Made by a program: the position numbers and the translations under genes. The notes under the pieces are model-generated. The model was not told the origin of the DNA. It searched no databases and saw nothing but the letters and a program-made list of their open reading frames with translations. A stretch of DNA of 37,314 bases from Nitrospiraceae bacterium (GTDB lineage: Bacteria; Nitrospirota; Thermodesulfovibrionia; Thermodesulfovibrionales; Dissulfurispiraceae), in NCBI GenBank assembly GCA_012517735.1, contig JAAYUK010000169.1, positions 1-37,314 on the forward strand. Direction: 5' to 3'. This document shows positions 9,801-17,745 of the stretch, one piece after another; within the stretch, counting starts at the first letter, position 1, and the number at the start of each line of letters is the position of its first letter.

Positions 9801-10606
9801 TTGCCAGTATGCCCGGCACCTATCAGGCGGGTACGCAGCTTGCGGTGTATGCATCGGCATGGAAGACCGAGAAGGACCTTTCCGATGTCTTTCTCTACTG
9901 GAACGGCTATGCCTACGGAAGGAATGTCTTCGGCGCCCCGGCGCACAGGAGCCTTCAGGAGAACCTCAAAACAGTAGAGGTAACCTTCAACAAGGCGGTT
10001 ACCGACGAGTACGATCTGACCGGGTGCTGCTGCTACTTCGGCACGCATGGCGGCATGATCAATGCTGCGCGGGTGCTCTCGGGCAGGGAAATAAAGAATT
10101 ATTACGGTGATACCCGGGAGCAGGACCGCGTGTCGGTCCGCACGCTGACCGAGGAGATGCGGCGGATTGCCCGCGGCAAGATTCTGAATCCGAAATGGAT
10201 CGAAGGCATGAAAGAGCACGGATACAAGGGGGCCGGAGAGATCAGCAAGCGGGTCGGACGTGTCTATGGATGGCAGGCGACTGCGAAGGCGGTTGATGAT
10301 TCGGTCTTTGATGACATTACCAGAACCTTCCTGATGAACGAGGAGAACCGGAAATTCTTTCAGGAGAATAATCCGTGGGCGCTTGAAGAAATCGCCCGAA
10401 GGCTTGTTGAAGCGGTCGAACGGAACCTCTGGAATCCGTCGCCCGACGTCCGCGAAGCGCTGCGTGAACTGTATGTCGAGATCGAGGGCTGGATCGAGGA
10501 GCGCATGGGCGACATCACGGGTGAATTTCAGGGCGGCGCCATAGACATCATGTCGAAAGATGACGTGGAAGGATGGAAGAAACGCATGGAGGAGGTTCTG
10601 GGATGA
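6815..10606 (+). CDS. cobN: CobN/ChlH-family metallochelatase large subunit, probable cobaltochelatase
   Basis: This is a 1263-residue protein, the usual CobN/BchH size. The ATG at 6815 has GGAGG six bases upstream. CobN/ChlH landmarks include [15 protein letters not shown] (about residue 550), [16 protein letters not shown] with VDHMQTVM, and the C-terminal block [19 protein letters not shown]. This subunit binds the tetrapyrrole and cobalt and works with an AAA+ motor pair, here encoded directly downstream. Cobalt, not magnesium, is inferred from the TonB/BtuFCD genes upstream and the cobalamin riboswitch downstream; no bacteriochlorophyll genes are seen. A cysteine cluster (C504, C511, C516, C521) precedes the conserved [18 protein letters not shown] segment and could bind a metal or cluster. 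The stop overlaps the next start as ATGA. Confidence 0.9.
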   Translation: MKICTIMWSNYLPLVKEAAGELNLSLTSFSTKQLNTAPALIDEAKASLRDADFLLFYRTNDSFWTELEPAIHELRRRMPVVVIGSDPSFWALSTLPPELVATAYRYILNNGQKNITNMLRFLMHHLFDRAISFAEPEEMAWQGIFHPAHDEVFADTESYLAWYSGYLSVSPDTYVGVLYSRSAWATRNIEIERSLIAALESRGFGVIPVFLYPLKDPGIGNLGGVEVIERFYLKGDACRVGGVIKLSSFFLANSRGEIKAADAPSGVEIMRRLNIPLFSPVTSYYKNAEQWLHDPGGLGQQVAWSIAMPEFEGVIEPMIIGASRGVANPEEEAYEQIADRITCFSDRVKRWLSLRSKPNRGKRVAFILHNNPCVSVEASVGGGAHLDTLQSVADIMKRLQQEGYAVDPPADGKELIDTIMNRKAISEFRWTTTDEIVSKGGVLARIPKERYELWFNELPETVRARISGAWGNPPGEEKDGIPAAMVHEGEILVTGVQYGDAVVCAQPKRGCAGARCDGEVCKILHDPDVPPPHQYIATYKWLSRDFGVDAIIHVGTHGNVEFLPGKATGLSASCLPDICLDSMPHLYIYNADNPPEGTIAKRRSKAVLVDHMQTVMVRGELYGDLDQLAKLLDEYERYRDVEPARAHTIQHMIIDQARTLNLLDGKELTHDHFRDHVGDLHDSLQQLKNMHIPKGMHIFGTLPEGEKLGDFLHAIVRFDASEGSLRWLLMQLIMQQGPHGDEQLRERADDECNRICRKLVTEGTTLGALLEERYRIPADFSGHIDRLQREIQEIIASVQRTDETGSLLNGLDGGYVEPGPSGLITRGRPDILPTGRNFYSLDPNRIPTPSAWEIGKQLARKTLDKYLEEEGRYPETIAFYWQCTDIMWADGEGMAQMMYLLGVQPLWSGNGRLKGFDVIPLAELGRPRIDVTIRVSGITRDNFPSAIDVMDEIVQTVAMLDEPPDQNHVRQHTLERLNGASPLDADALRTATYRLFASMPGTYQAGTQLAVYASAWKTEKDLSDVFLYWNGYAYGRNVFGAPAHRSLQENLKTVEVTFNKAVTDEYDLTGCCCYFGTHGGMINAARVLSGREIKNYYGDTREQDRVSVRTLTEEMRRIARGKILNPKWIEGMKEHGYKGAGEISKRVGRVYGWQATAKAVDDSVFDDITRTFLMNEENRKFFQENNPWALEEIARRLVEAVERNLWNPSPDVREALRELYVEIEGWIEERMGDITGEFQGGAIDIMSKDDVEGWKKRMEEVLG

Positions 10607-11613
10607 TATTCCCGTTTGCCGCTTTGGTGAATCAGGATGAGATGAAGACGGCGCTGATCCTGAATGTTATCGATCCGTCAATCGGCGGGCTGCTGATCAT
10701 GGGGGAAAAGGGGACCGGCAAGAGTACCGCGGTTCGGGCGCTTGCGGAACTGCTTCCCGAAATGGATGCGGTCAAGGATTGTCCGTTTGCCTGTGATGCC
10801 GACGGCATGCTCTGCTCCGACTGCCGCGAGATGCTGGCGCGGGACGGCCATCTGCATCGGGAAGCGAGGAAGATGCGGGTGGTCGAACTCCCGCTCGGCG
10901 TCACCGAGGATCGGCTGGTCGGCACCCTCGATATCGAGCATGCGATCCGCCGCGGCGAGAAGCGATTCGAGCCCGGAATCCTCGCGGATGCGAACAGGAA
11001 TTTCCTGTATGTCGACGAGGTAAACCTGCTTGAGGACCATATTGTGGATCTGTTGCTCGATTCGGCGGCCATGGGGGTCAATACGGTCGAACGTGAGGGT
11101 ATCTCGTTCGTTCATCCGTCGCGGTTCATGCTGGTCGGCACCATGAATCCGGAAGAGGGCGATCTGCGGCCCCAGCTTCTTGATCGGTTCGGACTCTGTG
11201 TTTCGGTCACCTCGTTACGGGATATAAAGCAGCGGGTCGAGATACTCAAGCGGAAATCGTCGTTTGATGCTGACCCGGAAGCGTTTTGTTCAGCATGGGC
11301 TCATGAGCAGGAAGCCCTTGCCGCCCGGATTGTGTCCGCCCGGCAGCTGCTTGCATCGATTGCGACGGATGATCGGGTGCTCGAGAAGATCGTTACGGTC
11401 ACAGCGGCGCTCAGCCTCGACGGCCACCGCGCAGACATTGTGATGATGAAAGCTGCGCGCGCCCTGGCGGCATTCCGGGGACTGAGCACCATTGGTCCGG
11501 ACGAAATCAGGGATGCCTCGTGGCTTGCGCTTCGGCACCGCCTGAAGCGGCTGCCGTTTGAAGACGCCGGCGCCGGACGGGACAAGGTCGCCGCAGCGCT
11601 CGCGCAGGCATGA
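10603..11613 (+). CDS. ChlI/BchI-like AAA+ ATPase subunit of the metallochelatase
   Basis: The protein has 336 residues. The ATG at 10603 overlaps the cobN stop and follows GGAGGAGG, so it is preferred over an in-frame ATG 30 bp upstream. It shows Walker [10 protein letters not shown] near residue 34, a Cys-containing insert ([15 protein letters not shown]) as in magnesium-chelatase I subunits, [15 protein letters not shown], Walker B YVDEVNLL, and the sensor region [21 protein letters not shown]. It should assemble into an AAA+ ring that drives metal insertion by the CobN subunit together with the ChlD-like partner. Many anaerobes use ChlI/ChlD proteins in place of CobS/CobT with CobN, and the operon order supports that here. 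Confidence 0.9.
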   Translation: MIFPFAALVNQDEMKTALILNVIDPSIGGLLIMGEKGTGKSTAVRALAELLPEMDAVKDCPFACDADGMLCSDCREMLARDGHLHREARKMRVVELPLGVTEDRLVGTLDIEHAIRRGEKRFEPGILADANRNFLYVDEVNLLEDHIVDLLLDSAAMGVNTVEREGISFVHPSRFMLVGTMNPEEGDLRPQLLDRFGLCVSVTSLRDIKQRVEILKRKSSFDADPEAFCSAWAHEQEALAARIVSARQLLASIATDDRVLEKIVTVTAALSLDGHRADIVMMKAARALAAFRGLSTIGPDEIRDASWLALRHRLKRLPFEDAGAGRDKVAAALAQA

Positions 11614-11638
11614 TGGCGCTGCTGTTTGGTGCTTCTGC

Positions 11639-13474
11639 ATGAGCTGTTCTGGATTTGTCGGGCATGCTCCGGCGAAACATGCACTGGCGCTCAATGCGGT
11701 CGAACCACGGTGCGGCGGCGTTCTCTTTGCCGGCGAAAAGGGCTCGGGGAAATCCACGCTGGGGCGGGCTTTCCGTTCAATCCTGCCCGCAGCAACGCCG
11801 TTTGTCGAACTGCCGCTGAATGTGACTGAAGATGCCCTGCTTGGCTCGATCGCTGTCGAAGAGACGCTGAGAGCGGGCAGGCGTGAGTTTCAGGCCGGAC
11901 TCTTTTCCCGTGCCCATGGCGGTGTCCTTTTCATCGACGATATCCATCTGCTCGCTCCCGAGATTGTCGCACTCGTCATGGAAGTGCACGGAAGGGGTGA
12001 AAATGTTGTCGAGCGTGAGGGAATGAGCCTTCGCCATCCCTCTTCATTCATCCTTGTTGCCACGCTGTGTCCGGGTGAAGGTGAGATTACACCGCATCTG
12101 CTTGACCGCTTTGGCATGTGCGCCGGGCTTGATCGTATCGAAGATGCGGAGTCCCGGATTGAGATCATCAAATCGGCCTGCGGCATCCGGAAAACTGATC
12201 AGGATCGAGCCCTTGCCGATGCGATTGTGGAGGCACGAACGATCCTGCCTCAGGTTGTTGTTCGCGACCGGATGCTGGAATACGTTGCCGAGCTCTGTCT
12301 GCAGTATCACGTTGCGGGGCATCGCGCCGATCTTGCACTTCTGGCAGCTGCACGCGCAGAGGCGGCACTTCATGGGAAAAGAGAGGTATCTCGTGAGGAT
12401 ATTGAGCGTGTCGCCCCGCTTGTGCTCATGCACCGGCAGCGTGAACTGCAACCGATGCCTCCACCATCGCAGAACCAGGAACCCCCTGATGAACCTGACC
12501 GGAAGGATCCTCCCCCGCCGCAGAGCGACCAGGAACAGTTCCAGGATCCACCGCCGGAACCCGACGATCATCAGCGTGATGAAAACCCACCGTTACCGAA
12601 GGAATTGCCTCCGTCGGCTGAGGAAGTCTTTGCGGTGGGACAGCCGTTCTGCATGAAGCGGCTTTTTTTCCGGAAAGACCGGCTGGAGCGGGCTGCCTCA
12701 GGCCGCAGGACGAGCACGCGGTCCCGTAATCGCGGCGGCAGGTATGTCAAGAGCGTATTCAGACAGAGCCGCGATATCGCCATTGATGCGACGCTTCGCG
12801 CTGCTGCTCCGTTTCAGAAGGTGCGCAATCGCACTGACGTTGTCGTCATCAACGACGATGATTTCCGCTACAAGCGGAAAGAACGCAAAATGGGACATCT
12901 GGTCCTGTTCGTTGTCGACGGTTCAGGATCGATGGGAGCGCAGAAACGGATGGTTGCCGCAAAAGGTGCGGTTCAGTCGCTCCTGATCGACTGCTATCAG
13001 AAGCGCGATCTGGTTGCGATGATCGTCTTTCGCAAGGACCACGCAGAGGTCGTGCTTGAGCCGACTGCGAGTGTTGAGCATGCCGCGCGACGGCTTCGCG
13101 AGATTCCGGTCGGGGGCAAAACCCCGCTCGGCGCTGGACTGCTTGAAGCATACCGTCTCCTGGAGCGGGTCGGCAGAAAGCGCCCCGAGACGCGTTTTCT
13201 CGTGGTTGTGATCACCGACGGACGGGCGAACCAGACCATTACGGATATGGCACCGGAAGATGAAGTAGCGCATATCTCTGCGCTCTTGAGAGAGCGAACG
13301 GGCATCGACATCATGGTTGTCGATACCGAGGAGAAGGGGCGTTTCGTAACGACCGACCGTGCCGCATTACTGGCGGCACAGCTTGGTGCCGATTACCATA
13401 CCATCGATGATCTGAAAGCCGAAACGCTGACCGAACTGGTGATGGAGAAGAGGGAAATCACGATCGGACAGTAG
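11639..13474 (+). CDS. ChlD/BchD-like subunit: AAA+ domain, proline-rich linker, VWA domain
   Basis: The protein has 611 residues from the ATG at 11639, 25 bp after the ChlI-like gene. No clear ribosome-binding site is visible, so the start is uncertain; the frame is open back into the previous gene. Domains are an AAA+ module with intact Walker A GEKGSGKST and Walker B VLFIDDIHLL (residues 1-270), an acidic proline-rich linker (about 272-327), and a von Willebrand A domain with the MIDAS motif DGSGSMG beginning at D427. The VWA domain contacts the large chelatase subunit. Many ChlD proteins have a degenerate ATPase site, whereas this one looks intact, which is worth noting. It is the last gene of the operon before the riboswitch region. 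Confidence 0.9.
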   Translation: MSCSGFVGHAPAKHALALNAVEPRCGGVLFAGEKGSGKSTLGRAFRSILPAATPFVELPLNVTEDALLGSIAVEETLRAGRREFQAGLFSRAHGGVLFIDDIHLLAPEIVALVMEVHGRGENVVEREGMSLRHPSSFILVATLCPGEGEITPHLLDRFGMCAGLDRIEDAESRIEIIKSACGIRKTDQDRALADAIVEARTILPQVVVRDRMLEYVAELCLQYHVAGHRADLALLAAARAEAALHGKREVSREDIERVAPLVLMHRQRELQPMPPPSQNQEPPDEPDRKDPPPPQSDQEQFQDPPPEPDDHQRDENPPLPKELPPSAEEVFAVGQPFCMKRLFFRKDRLERAASGRRTSTRSRNRGGRYVKSVFRQSRDIAIDATLRAAAPFQKVRNRTDVVVINDDDFRYKRKERKMGHLVLFVVDGSGSMGAQKRMVAAKGAVQSLLIDCYQKRDLVAMIVFRKDHAEVVLEPTASVEHAARRLREIPVGGKTPLGAGLLEAYRLLERVGRKRPETRFLVVVITDGRANQTITDMAPEDEVAHISALLRERTGIDIMVVDTEEKGRFVTTDRAALLAAQLGADYHTIDDLKAETLTELVMEKREITIGQ

Positions 13475-13547
13475 TTTTGCTTCGGTCCACATTGATTGGC
13501 TTGAGCCACAATATATGGTGTCCTCCTGTTTTACAACCCCGCATATG

Positions 13548-13577
13548 TTGACATTTGCCTTGGCTCAGGCTTATGAT
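13548..13577 (+). promoter_or_regulatory. Probable sigma70 promoter for the riboswitch-btuF2-nrdDG transcript
   Basis: A perfect -35 hexamer TTGACA (13548-13553) is followed after 18 bp by TATGAT (13572-13577), five of six matches to the -10 consensus. Transcription would start near 13584, about 40 bp before the riboswitch. It lies in the 380-bp gap between the ChlD-like gene and the second binding-protein gene. Confidence 0.7.
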
Positions 13578-13625
13578 AGGCATCGATTTCAGTCGTATGA
13601 ATCCATGGAGGAAAGGAGCGTTGCC

Positions 13626-13820
13626 GGATACCGTTTTCGTGGTGAACTAATGCTGCAGAACTGACTGGACGCCAGGGAAGAGGAGTGCAAATCTCCCGCT
13701 GCCCCGCAGCCGTGTCGGGAACGAAAACCCAATCATAAGCCACTGTTCCGCTCCGAAAAGCGGGATGGGAAGGCGGGTGAGTAGGTTGCCCGGAGCCGGA
13801 AGACCTGTCCGAGTCGGTAT
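13626..13820 (+). promoter_or_regulatory. Cobalamin (AdoCbl-class) riboswitch
   Basis: The classic conserved blocks occur in order: GGTGAACTAATGC (from 13641), GGGAAG..GTGCAAATCTCCC (13675-13699), GCTGCCCCGCAGCCGTG, the B12-box core GCCACTG (13739-13745), GGGAAGGCGGGTGAGTAGG, and AGCCGGAAGACCTG. The closing P1 stem can be drawn as ATACCG (13628-13633) with CGGTAT (13815-13820). The ribosome-binding site of the next gene (AGGGAGGA, 13838-13845) lies 18 bp after P1, and no T-rich terminator is seen in between. Translational control is therefore more likely than attenuation. ATTCC (13831-13835) could pair with GGAAT (13843-13847) and cover part of that site. Exact 5' and 3' limits are approximate. 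Confidence 0.93.
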
Positions 13821-13854
13821 ATCCAATGCAATTCCCGAGGGAGGAATGAAAAGC

Positions 13855-14895
13855 ATGTCTGTTTTTTTCATCAGCACTGATCCGCCGGTTTTTCGAGGCT
13901 GGATCATTTCAATACAAAGGCGTGGAACCTCAGCCCTTCTGATGATATTCGTAGTGATGTTTTTTGGGATCGCTGCAGGGGCACAGGCTGCGCCGGTAAC
14001 CTGGCAGGACAATCTCGGTCGGACGGTTACGGTGAACGCTCCGGTGAAGCGGGCGATCATTTTTTCGACGTATGAGATGATTCCGGCCCTCGGATTGTGG
14101 GATCAGGTGGTCGGGGTGGGCCGACATGCGTACCGGAACGATCTCATGCTCGCTGCACGTCCGAATATTGAGCGTGAGTATCGGTCTGCCGGCAGCGGCA
14201 TGGATGTGAACATCGAGGCGGTTCTCAAGGCGCGACCTGATCTGGTGATCACGTGGGCGATCAAACCCGAAACGGTACGTTTTATTGAGCAGCGCGGACT
14301 GACGGTTGCAGCGGTGCATCCTGAAAGCATCGAGGAGCTTCATGATGCCATCAGGTATCACGGCAAGGTCTTCGGCAGACAGGCGCGGGCGGAGCACGTG
14401 GTCAGCGAATCAAAGCGGTTGTTTGGAACGATCGAGAAAAAAATACGGTCAATCCCGCCTGATCGCCGGAAGCGCATGCTCTGGCTGAGTTCAAAACCGA
14501 CGATTGTCGCCGGAGGCACCGGCATGTATGACGACTTGCTAAAGGCGATCGGTGCGGTGAACCCTGCGTCAGCATATCATCAGCGTTACCTTGAAGTATC
14601 CATGGAGAAGATTCTCGTCTGGAATCCGGATGTAATTTTCATCTGGGGCAACGCGAAATACGGTGTCGACGACATTCTGAAGAATCCACAGTGGAGGCAT
14701 CTCCGCGCAGTCAAAACCGGACAGGTCTTCAAGGCGCCCTTGTGGTCAACGCTTTCCCCGCGCGCTGCAGCTGCGGCGTTGATCATGGCTGCACAGGTAT
14801 ATCCCGACAGATTCGGCAAGGCAACCGTCGAAAAAGAGCTGGATGTTTTTTACCGCCGGGTATTCGGCATTCCATACAGCAGCCTGCAGCATTGA
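13855..14895 (+). CDS. Periplasmic substrate-binding protein of FecB/BtuF type (copy 2), riboswitch-controlled
   Basis: The protein has 346 residues. The ATG at 13855 is 9 bp after AGGGAGGA and is preferred to the ATG at 13846, which nearly touches that site. A long charged leader precedes a hydrophobic core (ALLMIFVVMFFGIAAGAQA), with cleavage likely after residue 44 or so. The mature protein aligns along its whole length with copy 1 at 2292-3287; shared blocks include APVKRA or PVKRA, GLWDQ/DLWDQ, the string HPESIEEL/YPESIEEL, and WNPDVIFIWGNAKY. Unlike copy 1 it has no permease or ATPase beside it, so it may feed the upstream BtuC/BtuD pair. The riboswitch directly ahead implies repression when cobalamin is plentiful. 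nrdD starts 34 bp downstream with no visible terminator. Confidence 0.88.
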   Translation: MSVFFISTDPPVFRGWIISIQRRGTSALLMIFVVMFFGIAAGAQAAPVTWQDNLGRTVTVNAPVKRAIIFSTYEMIPALGLWDQVVGVGRHAYRNDLMLAARPNIEREYRSAGSGMDVNIEAVLKARPDLVITWAIKPETVRFIEQRGLTVAAVHPESIEELHDAIRYHGKVFGRQARAEHVVSESKRLFGTIEKKIRSIPPDRRKRMLWLSSKPTIVAGGTGMYDDLLKAIGAVNPASAYHQRYLEVSMEKILVWNPDVIFIWGNAKYGVDDILKNPQWRHLRAVKTGQVFKAPLWSTLSPRAAAAALIMAAQVYPDRFGKATVEKELDVFYRRVFGIPYSSLQH

Positions 14896-14929
14896 TACGA
14901 TGATGAACAAAATAGAATGGAGGACAAGC

Positions 14930-17047
14930 ATGTATACGATTATTGAGAAGCGCGACGGCACGAAAGTGCAGTTTGATGCAGGCAAGATAACCATTGCGAT
15001 CGCGAAGGCAGGCGCGGCAACGGGGGAATTCGATGCGGCGATTGCCGACCGGCTCATGCTTCGTGTACTGAGCATGGCTGAACAGGTCATCGGCGATCGG
15101 ACGCCGACCGTTGAGGCGATACAGGATATCGTCGAGGAAGTGCTGCTCGCCTCTCCTTTCCGCAAGACCGCCAAGGCATATATTCTCTATCGTGATCAGC
15201 ACGCGCGCATTCGGGAAGCCGCCGCAAAGGCGAATATCGACCTTGTTGATCAGTATCTGCAGCAGCATGACTGGCGCGTCAATGAAAACAGCAACATGGC
15301 TTACTCACTGCAGGGGCTCAACAACTATATTTCCTCGGAGATCAGCAGCAGTTACTGGCTCAACAATATCTATCCGCCGGAGGTCCGGGCAGCTCACCGT
15401 GATGGCGACTTCCATATCCATGACCTGAATCTGCTGTCGGTCTATTGTGTGGGCTGGGATCTGCAGGCACTGCTCATCGAGGGGTTCCGGGGCGTGCCCG
15501 GCAAGGTCGCCAGCGCACCGGCGAAACACCTCAGGAGCGCTCTCGGGCAGATCGTCAACTTTTTCTATACGCTGCAGGGAGAGGCTGCGGGAGCGCAGGC
15601 GTTTTCGAATTTCGACACACTGCTTGCGCCCTTTATCCGGCATGACGGCCTCTCGTACCGCGACGTGAAGCAGGCGTTGCAGGAATTCGTCTTCAATATC
15701 AACGTTCCGACGCGGGTAGGTTTCCAGACGCCGTTCACCAATGTGACGCTTGATCTTGAGGTGCCGTCTCCGCTTGCCGATCAACCGGTCATCATCGGCG
15801 GCAGACCGCAGGTAGAAACCTACCGGGAGTTCCAGCAGGAAATGAATCTCTTCAACCGGGCATTTCTGGAGGTGATGTATGAGGGGGACGCAAACGGCCG
15901 GGTATTCACCTTTCCGATTCCGACCTACAATATAACCAAGGACTTTGACTGGGACAACCCGGACCTCGATATCCTCTGGAAGGTGACGGCCCGCTATGGT
16001 GTTCCCTATTTTTCAAACTTCGTCAATTCCGACATGAATCCGGAGGATGCCCGCTCCATGTGCTGCAGGCTGAGGCTGGACAACCGGGAGCTCCAGAAGC
16101 GCGGCGGCGGACTCTTCGGGTCGAACCCGCTCACCGGCTCCATTGGGGTTGTCACGATCAACATGCCGCGTATCGGATATCTTGCACAGGACAGGAATGA
16201 ATTCATCGCGCTTCTGGAGAGGCGTTTGATTCTGGCGAAGGAGAGTCTTGAGATCAAGCGGAAAGTTCTGGAAAAGTTCACCCGCGGCAATCTGTATCCG
16301 TACGCGAAGCACTATTTGCGAGATATCTTCGAGCGTTTCGGATGCTATTGGAAGAATCATTTCTCGACGATCGGACTGATCGGCATGAACGAGGCATGCC
16401 TCAATCTCCTCGGCAAAAGCATCGCCTCTGAGGCTGGACAGGAGTTTTCCCTGAGCGTCATGGACTATCTCCGTGACCGACTGGTCGCGTTTCAGGAGGA
16501 GACCGGCAACAATTACAATCTCGAGGCAACCCCAGCGGAGGGCACCAGTTATCGGCTCGCCCGGATAGACCGGAGGACATACCCCGACATCGTTACGGCA
16601 AACAGCGACGGCTCGCAACACGACAGCGGCGTAGCTCCGTTCTACACCAATTCGACCCACCTGCCGGTCAACCATACCGATGACATCTTCGAATATCTCG
16701 ATCTGCAGGACCGCCTCCAGACCAAATATACCGGAGGCACGGTGGTGCATATTTTTGCGGGGGAGCGTGTCGAAGATCATGCGACGGTCAGGAATCTTGT
16801 CAGGACCATTTGCCGGCACTATCACCTGCCGTACTTTACCCTCACGCCGACGTTTTCGGTCTGCCCCGAGCACGCATATATCGCGGGCGAGCATGCCGCC
16901 TGCCCCCGATGTGGACATGCGACCGAAGTGTATTCGCGCGTTTCTGGCTATCTGCGACCGGTCGGGCAGTGGAACAGCGGCAAGAGGGCGGAGTTTCTCA
17001 AGCGGAAAGAGTTCGTTGTCGAACCGGAGCGCATCGCATGCAAATAG
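14930..17047 (+). CDS. nrdD: Anaerobic (class III) ribonucleoside-triphosphate reductase
   Basis: The protein has 705 residues. The ATG at 14930 has GGAGG 6 bp upstream; earlier in-frame ATGs at 14900 and 14903 lack this spacing. An ATP-cone allosteric domain occupies residues 1 to about 95 (IEKRDGTKVQFDAGKI). The catalytic domain contains SMCCRLRLD, with the thiyl-radical cysteine candidate, and GGGLFGSNPLTGSIGVV. Near the C-terminus is the zinc site C645, H648, C658, C661, followed by the glycyl-radical segment RVSGYLRPVGQWNSGK with radical Gly673. The enzyme makes dNTPs without oxygen and without B12. The activase gene follows with a 10-bp overlap. Position downstream of a cobalamin riboswitch suggests expression when cobalamin is scarce. 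Confidence 0.96.
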   Translation: MYTIIEKRDGTKVQFDAGKITIAIAKAGAATGEFDAAIADRLMLRVLSMAEQVIGDRTPTVEAIQDIVEEVLLASPFRKTAKAYILYRDQHARIREAAAKANIDLVDQYLQQHDWRVNENSNMAYSLQGLNNYISSEISSSYWLNNIYPPEVRAAHRDGDFHIHDLNLLSVYCVGWDLQALLIEGFRGVPGKVASAPAKHLRSALGQIVNFFYTLQGEAAGAQAFSNFDTLLAPFIRHDGLSYRDVKQALQEFVFNINVPTRVGFQTPFTNVTLDLEVPSPLADQPVIIGGRPQVETYREFQQEMNLFNRAFLEVMYEGDANGRVFTFPIPTYNITKDFDWDNPDLDILWKVTARYGVPYFSNFVNSDMNPEDARSMCCRLRLDNRELQKRGGGLFGSNPLTGSIGVVTINMPRIGYLAQDRNEFIALLERRLILAKESLEIKRKVLEKFTRGNLYPYAKHYLRDIFERFGCYWKNHFSTIGLIGMNEACLNLLGKSIASEAGQEFSLSVMDYLRDRLVAFQEETGNNYNLEATPAEGTSYRLARIDRRTYPDIVTANSDGSQHDSGVAPFYTNSTHLPVNHTDDIFEYLDLQDRLQTKYTGGTVVHIFAGERVEDHATVRNLVRTICRHYHLPYFTLTPTFSVCPEHAYIAGEHAACPRCGHATEVYSRVSGYLRPVGQWNSGKRAEFLKRKEFVVEPERIACK

Positions 17048-17655
17048 GCGGTCTTCAGCGCAGCTCTCTTGTGGACTATCCCGGGAGCGTGAGTGCGGTC
17101 GTCTTCACGCAGGGGTGCAACTTTCGCTGTCCGTACTGTCACAATCCGCAATTGGTCGAGCCGTCACTTTTTGAGCCGCTGTTGGATGCTGCCGGTGTGC
17201 TGTCGTTTCTGGAATCCCGCGTCGGCCGTATTGGCGGCGTGGTTGTCAGTGGCGGGGAACCGCTCCTGCACGACGATCTGCCGGATTTTCTGGATACATT
17301 GAAAGGGCTCGGCTTCTCCGTCAAGCTCGATACGAACGGCAGCTTGCCGGAACGTCTTGGTGCTGTTCTTGCGGCCCGACTGGCCGATTTTGTCGCCATG
17401 GATATCAAGGCGCCGCTTCACAAGTATCAGCGCGTTTCGGGAGTTTCCGCCGATACTGATGCAATACAGGCAAGCATCAGGATCATCAGGGAGTCAGGAA
17501 TCGATCACCAGTTCAGGACCACGATGGCGGAAATGCTGCTGGATTCCGCCGATATTCAGTCGATCCGCCAGGATCTTGTCGGGACATCCCGCCATGTCGT
17601 GCAGGTGATGAACAGCCGTGCGGTGTTGTTGGACCGTTCTCTCAGTGCGGCATAG
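17038..17655 (+). CDS. nrdG: Anaerobic ribonucleotide reductase activating protein, radical SAM
   Basis: The protein has 205 residues. The ATG at 17038 overlaps the end of nrdD by 10 bp. A much longer in-frame extension upstream runs inside nrdD and is rejected. The radical SAM motif CNFRCPYC gives C27, C31 and C34, which bind the [4Fe-4S] cluster. GGVVVSGGEPLLHDDL is the SAM-contacting GGE region. The enzyme uses SAM to make the glycyl radical on NrdD. The start sequence IGGLQRSSLVDYPG is typical of the NrdG/PflA-like subgroup paired with this type of NrdD. The C-terminus is short but ends in a family-like segment. Confidence 0.93.
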   Translation: MQIGGLQRSSLVDYPGSVSAVVFTQGCNFRCPYCHNPQLVEPSLFEPLLDAAGVLSFLESRVGRIGGVVVSGGEPLLHDDLPDFLDTLKGLGFSVKLDTNGSLPERLGAVLAARLADFVAMDIKAPLHKYQRVSGVSADTDAIQASIRIIRESGIDHQFRTTMAEMLLDSADIQSIRQDLVGTSRHVVQVMNSRAVLLDRSLSAA

Positions 17656-17669
17656 AGTGTGACTTTTCC

Positions 17670-17693
17670 ACGTCGGCGCGGACGTTTATCTTT
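17670..17693 (+). terminator. Possible rho-independent terminator after nrdG
   Basis: ACGTC (17670-17674) and GACGT (17681-17685) can form a 5-bp stem around a GC-rich 6-base loop, followed by TTTATCTTT. The stem is short, so this is a weak call. Its position just after nrdG and just before a TATAAT element supports a transcript boundary. Confidence 0.35.
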
Positions 17694-17710
17694 CATCCCG
17701 GCGCCTGCGG

Positions 17711-17716
17711 TATAAT
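17711..17716 (+). promoter_or_regulatory. Candidate -10 element for the nuclease-recombinase genes
   Basis: A perfect TATAAT lies 30 bp before the TTG start of the YprB-like gene. No convincing -35 is found at 16-18 bp; TTTATC at 17685-17690 is 20 bp away. This could be an extended or activator-dependent promoter, or chance. Confidence 0.4.
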
Positions 17717-17745
17717 ATCGCTATGTTCGGCAGTGGAGGCATAGC

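Noticed and set aside
7847-10219. Long minus-strand open frames (394 and 354 codons) opposite cobN
   Set aside because: Both overlap a 1263-residue CobN protein with clear motifs. The translations are His/Arg-rich without domains, as expected of antisense shadows.
6815-13474. CobN-ChlI-ChlD considered as a photosynthetic magnesium chelatase (BchHID)
   Set aside because: The cobalamin riboswitch, TonB receptor and BtuFCD genes surround it, and no bacteriochlorophyll or carotenoid genes are present.
13497-13567. Inverted copies of TGAGCCA/TGGCTCA (13502-13508 and 13561-13567) around the -35 element, as an operator
   Set aside because: The arms are only 7 bp and 52 bp apart; with riboswitch control already explained, this may be chance.
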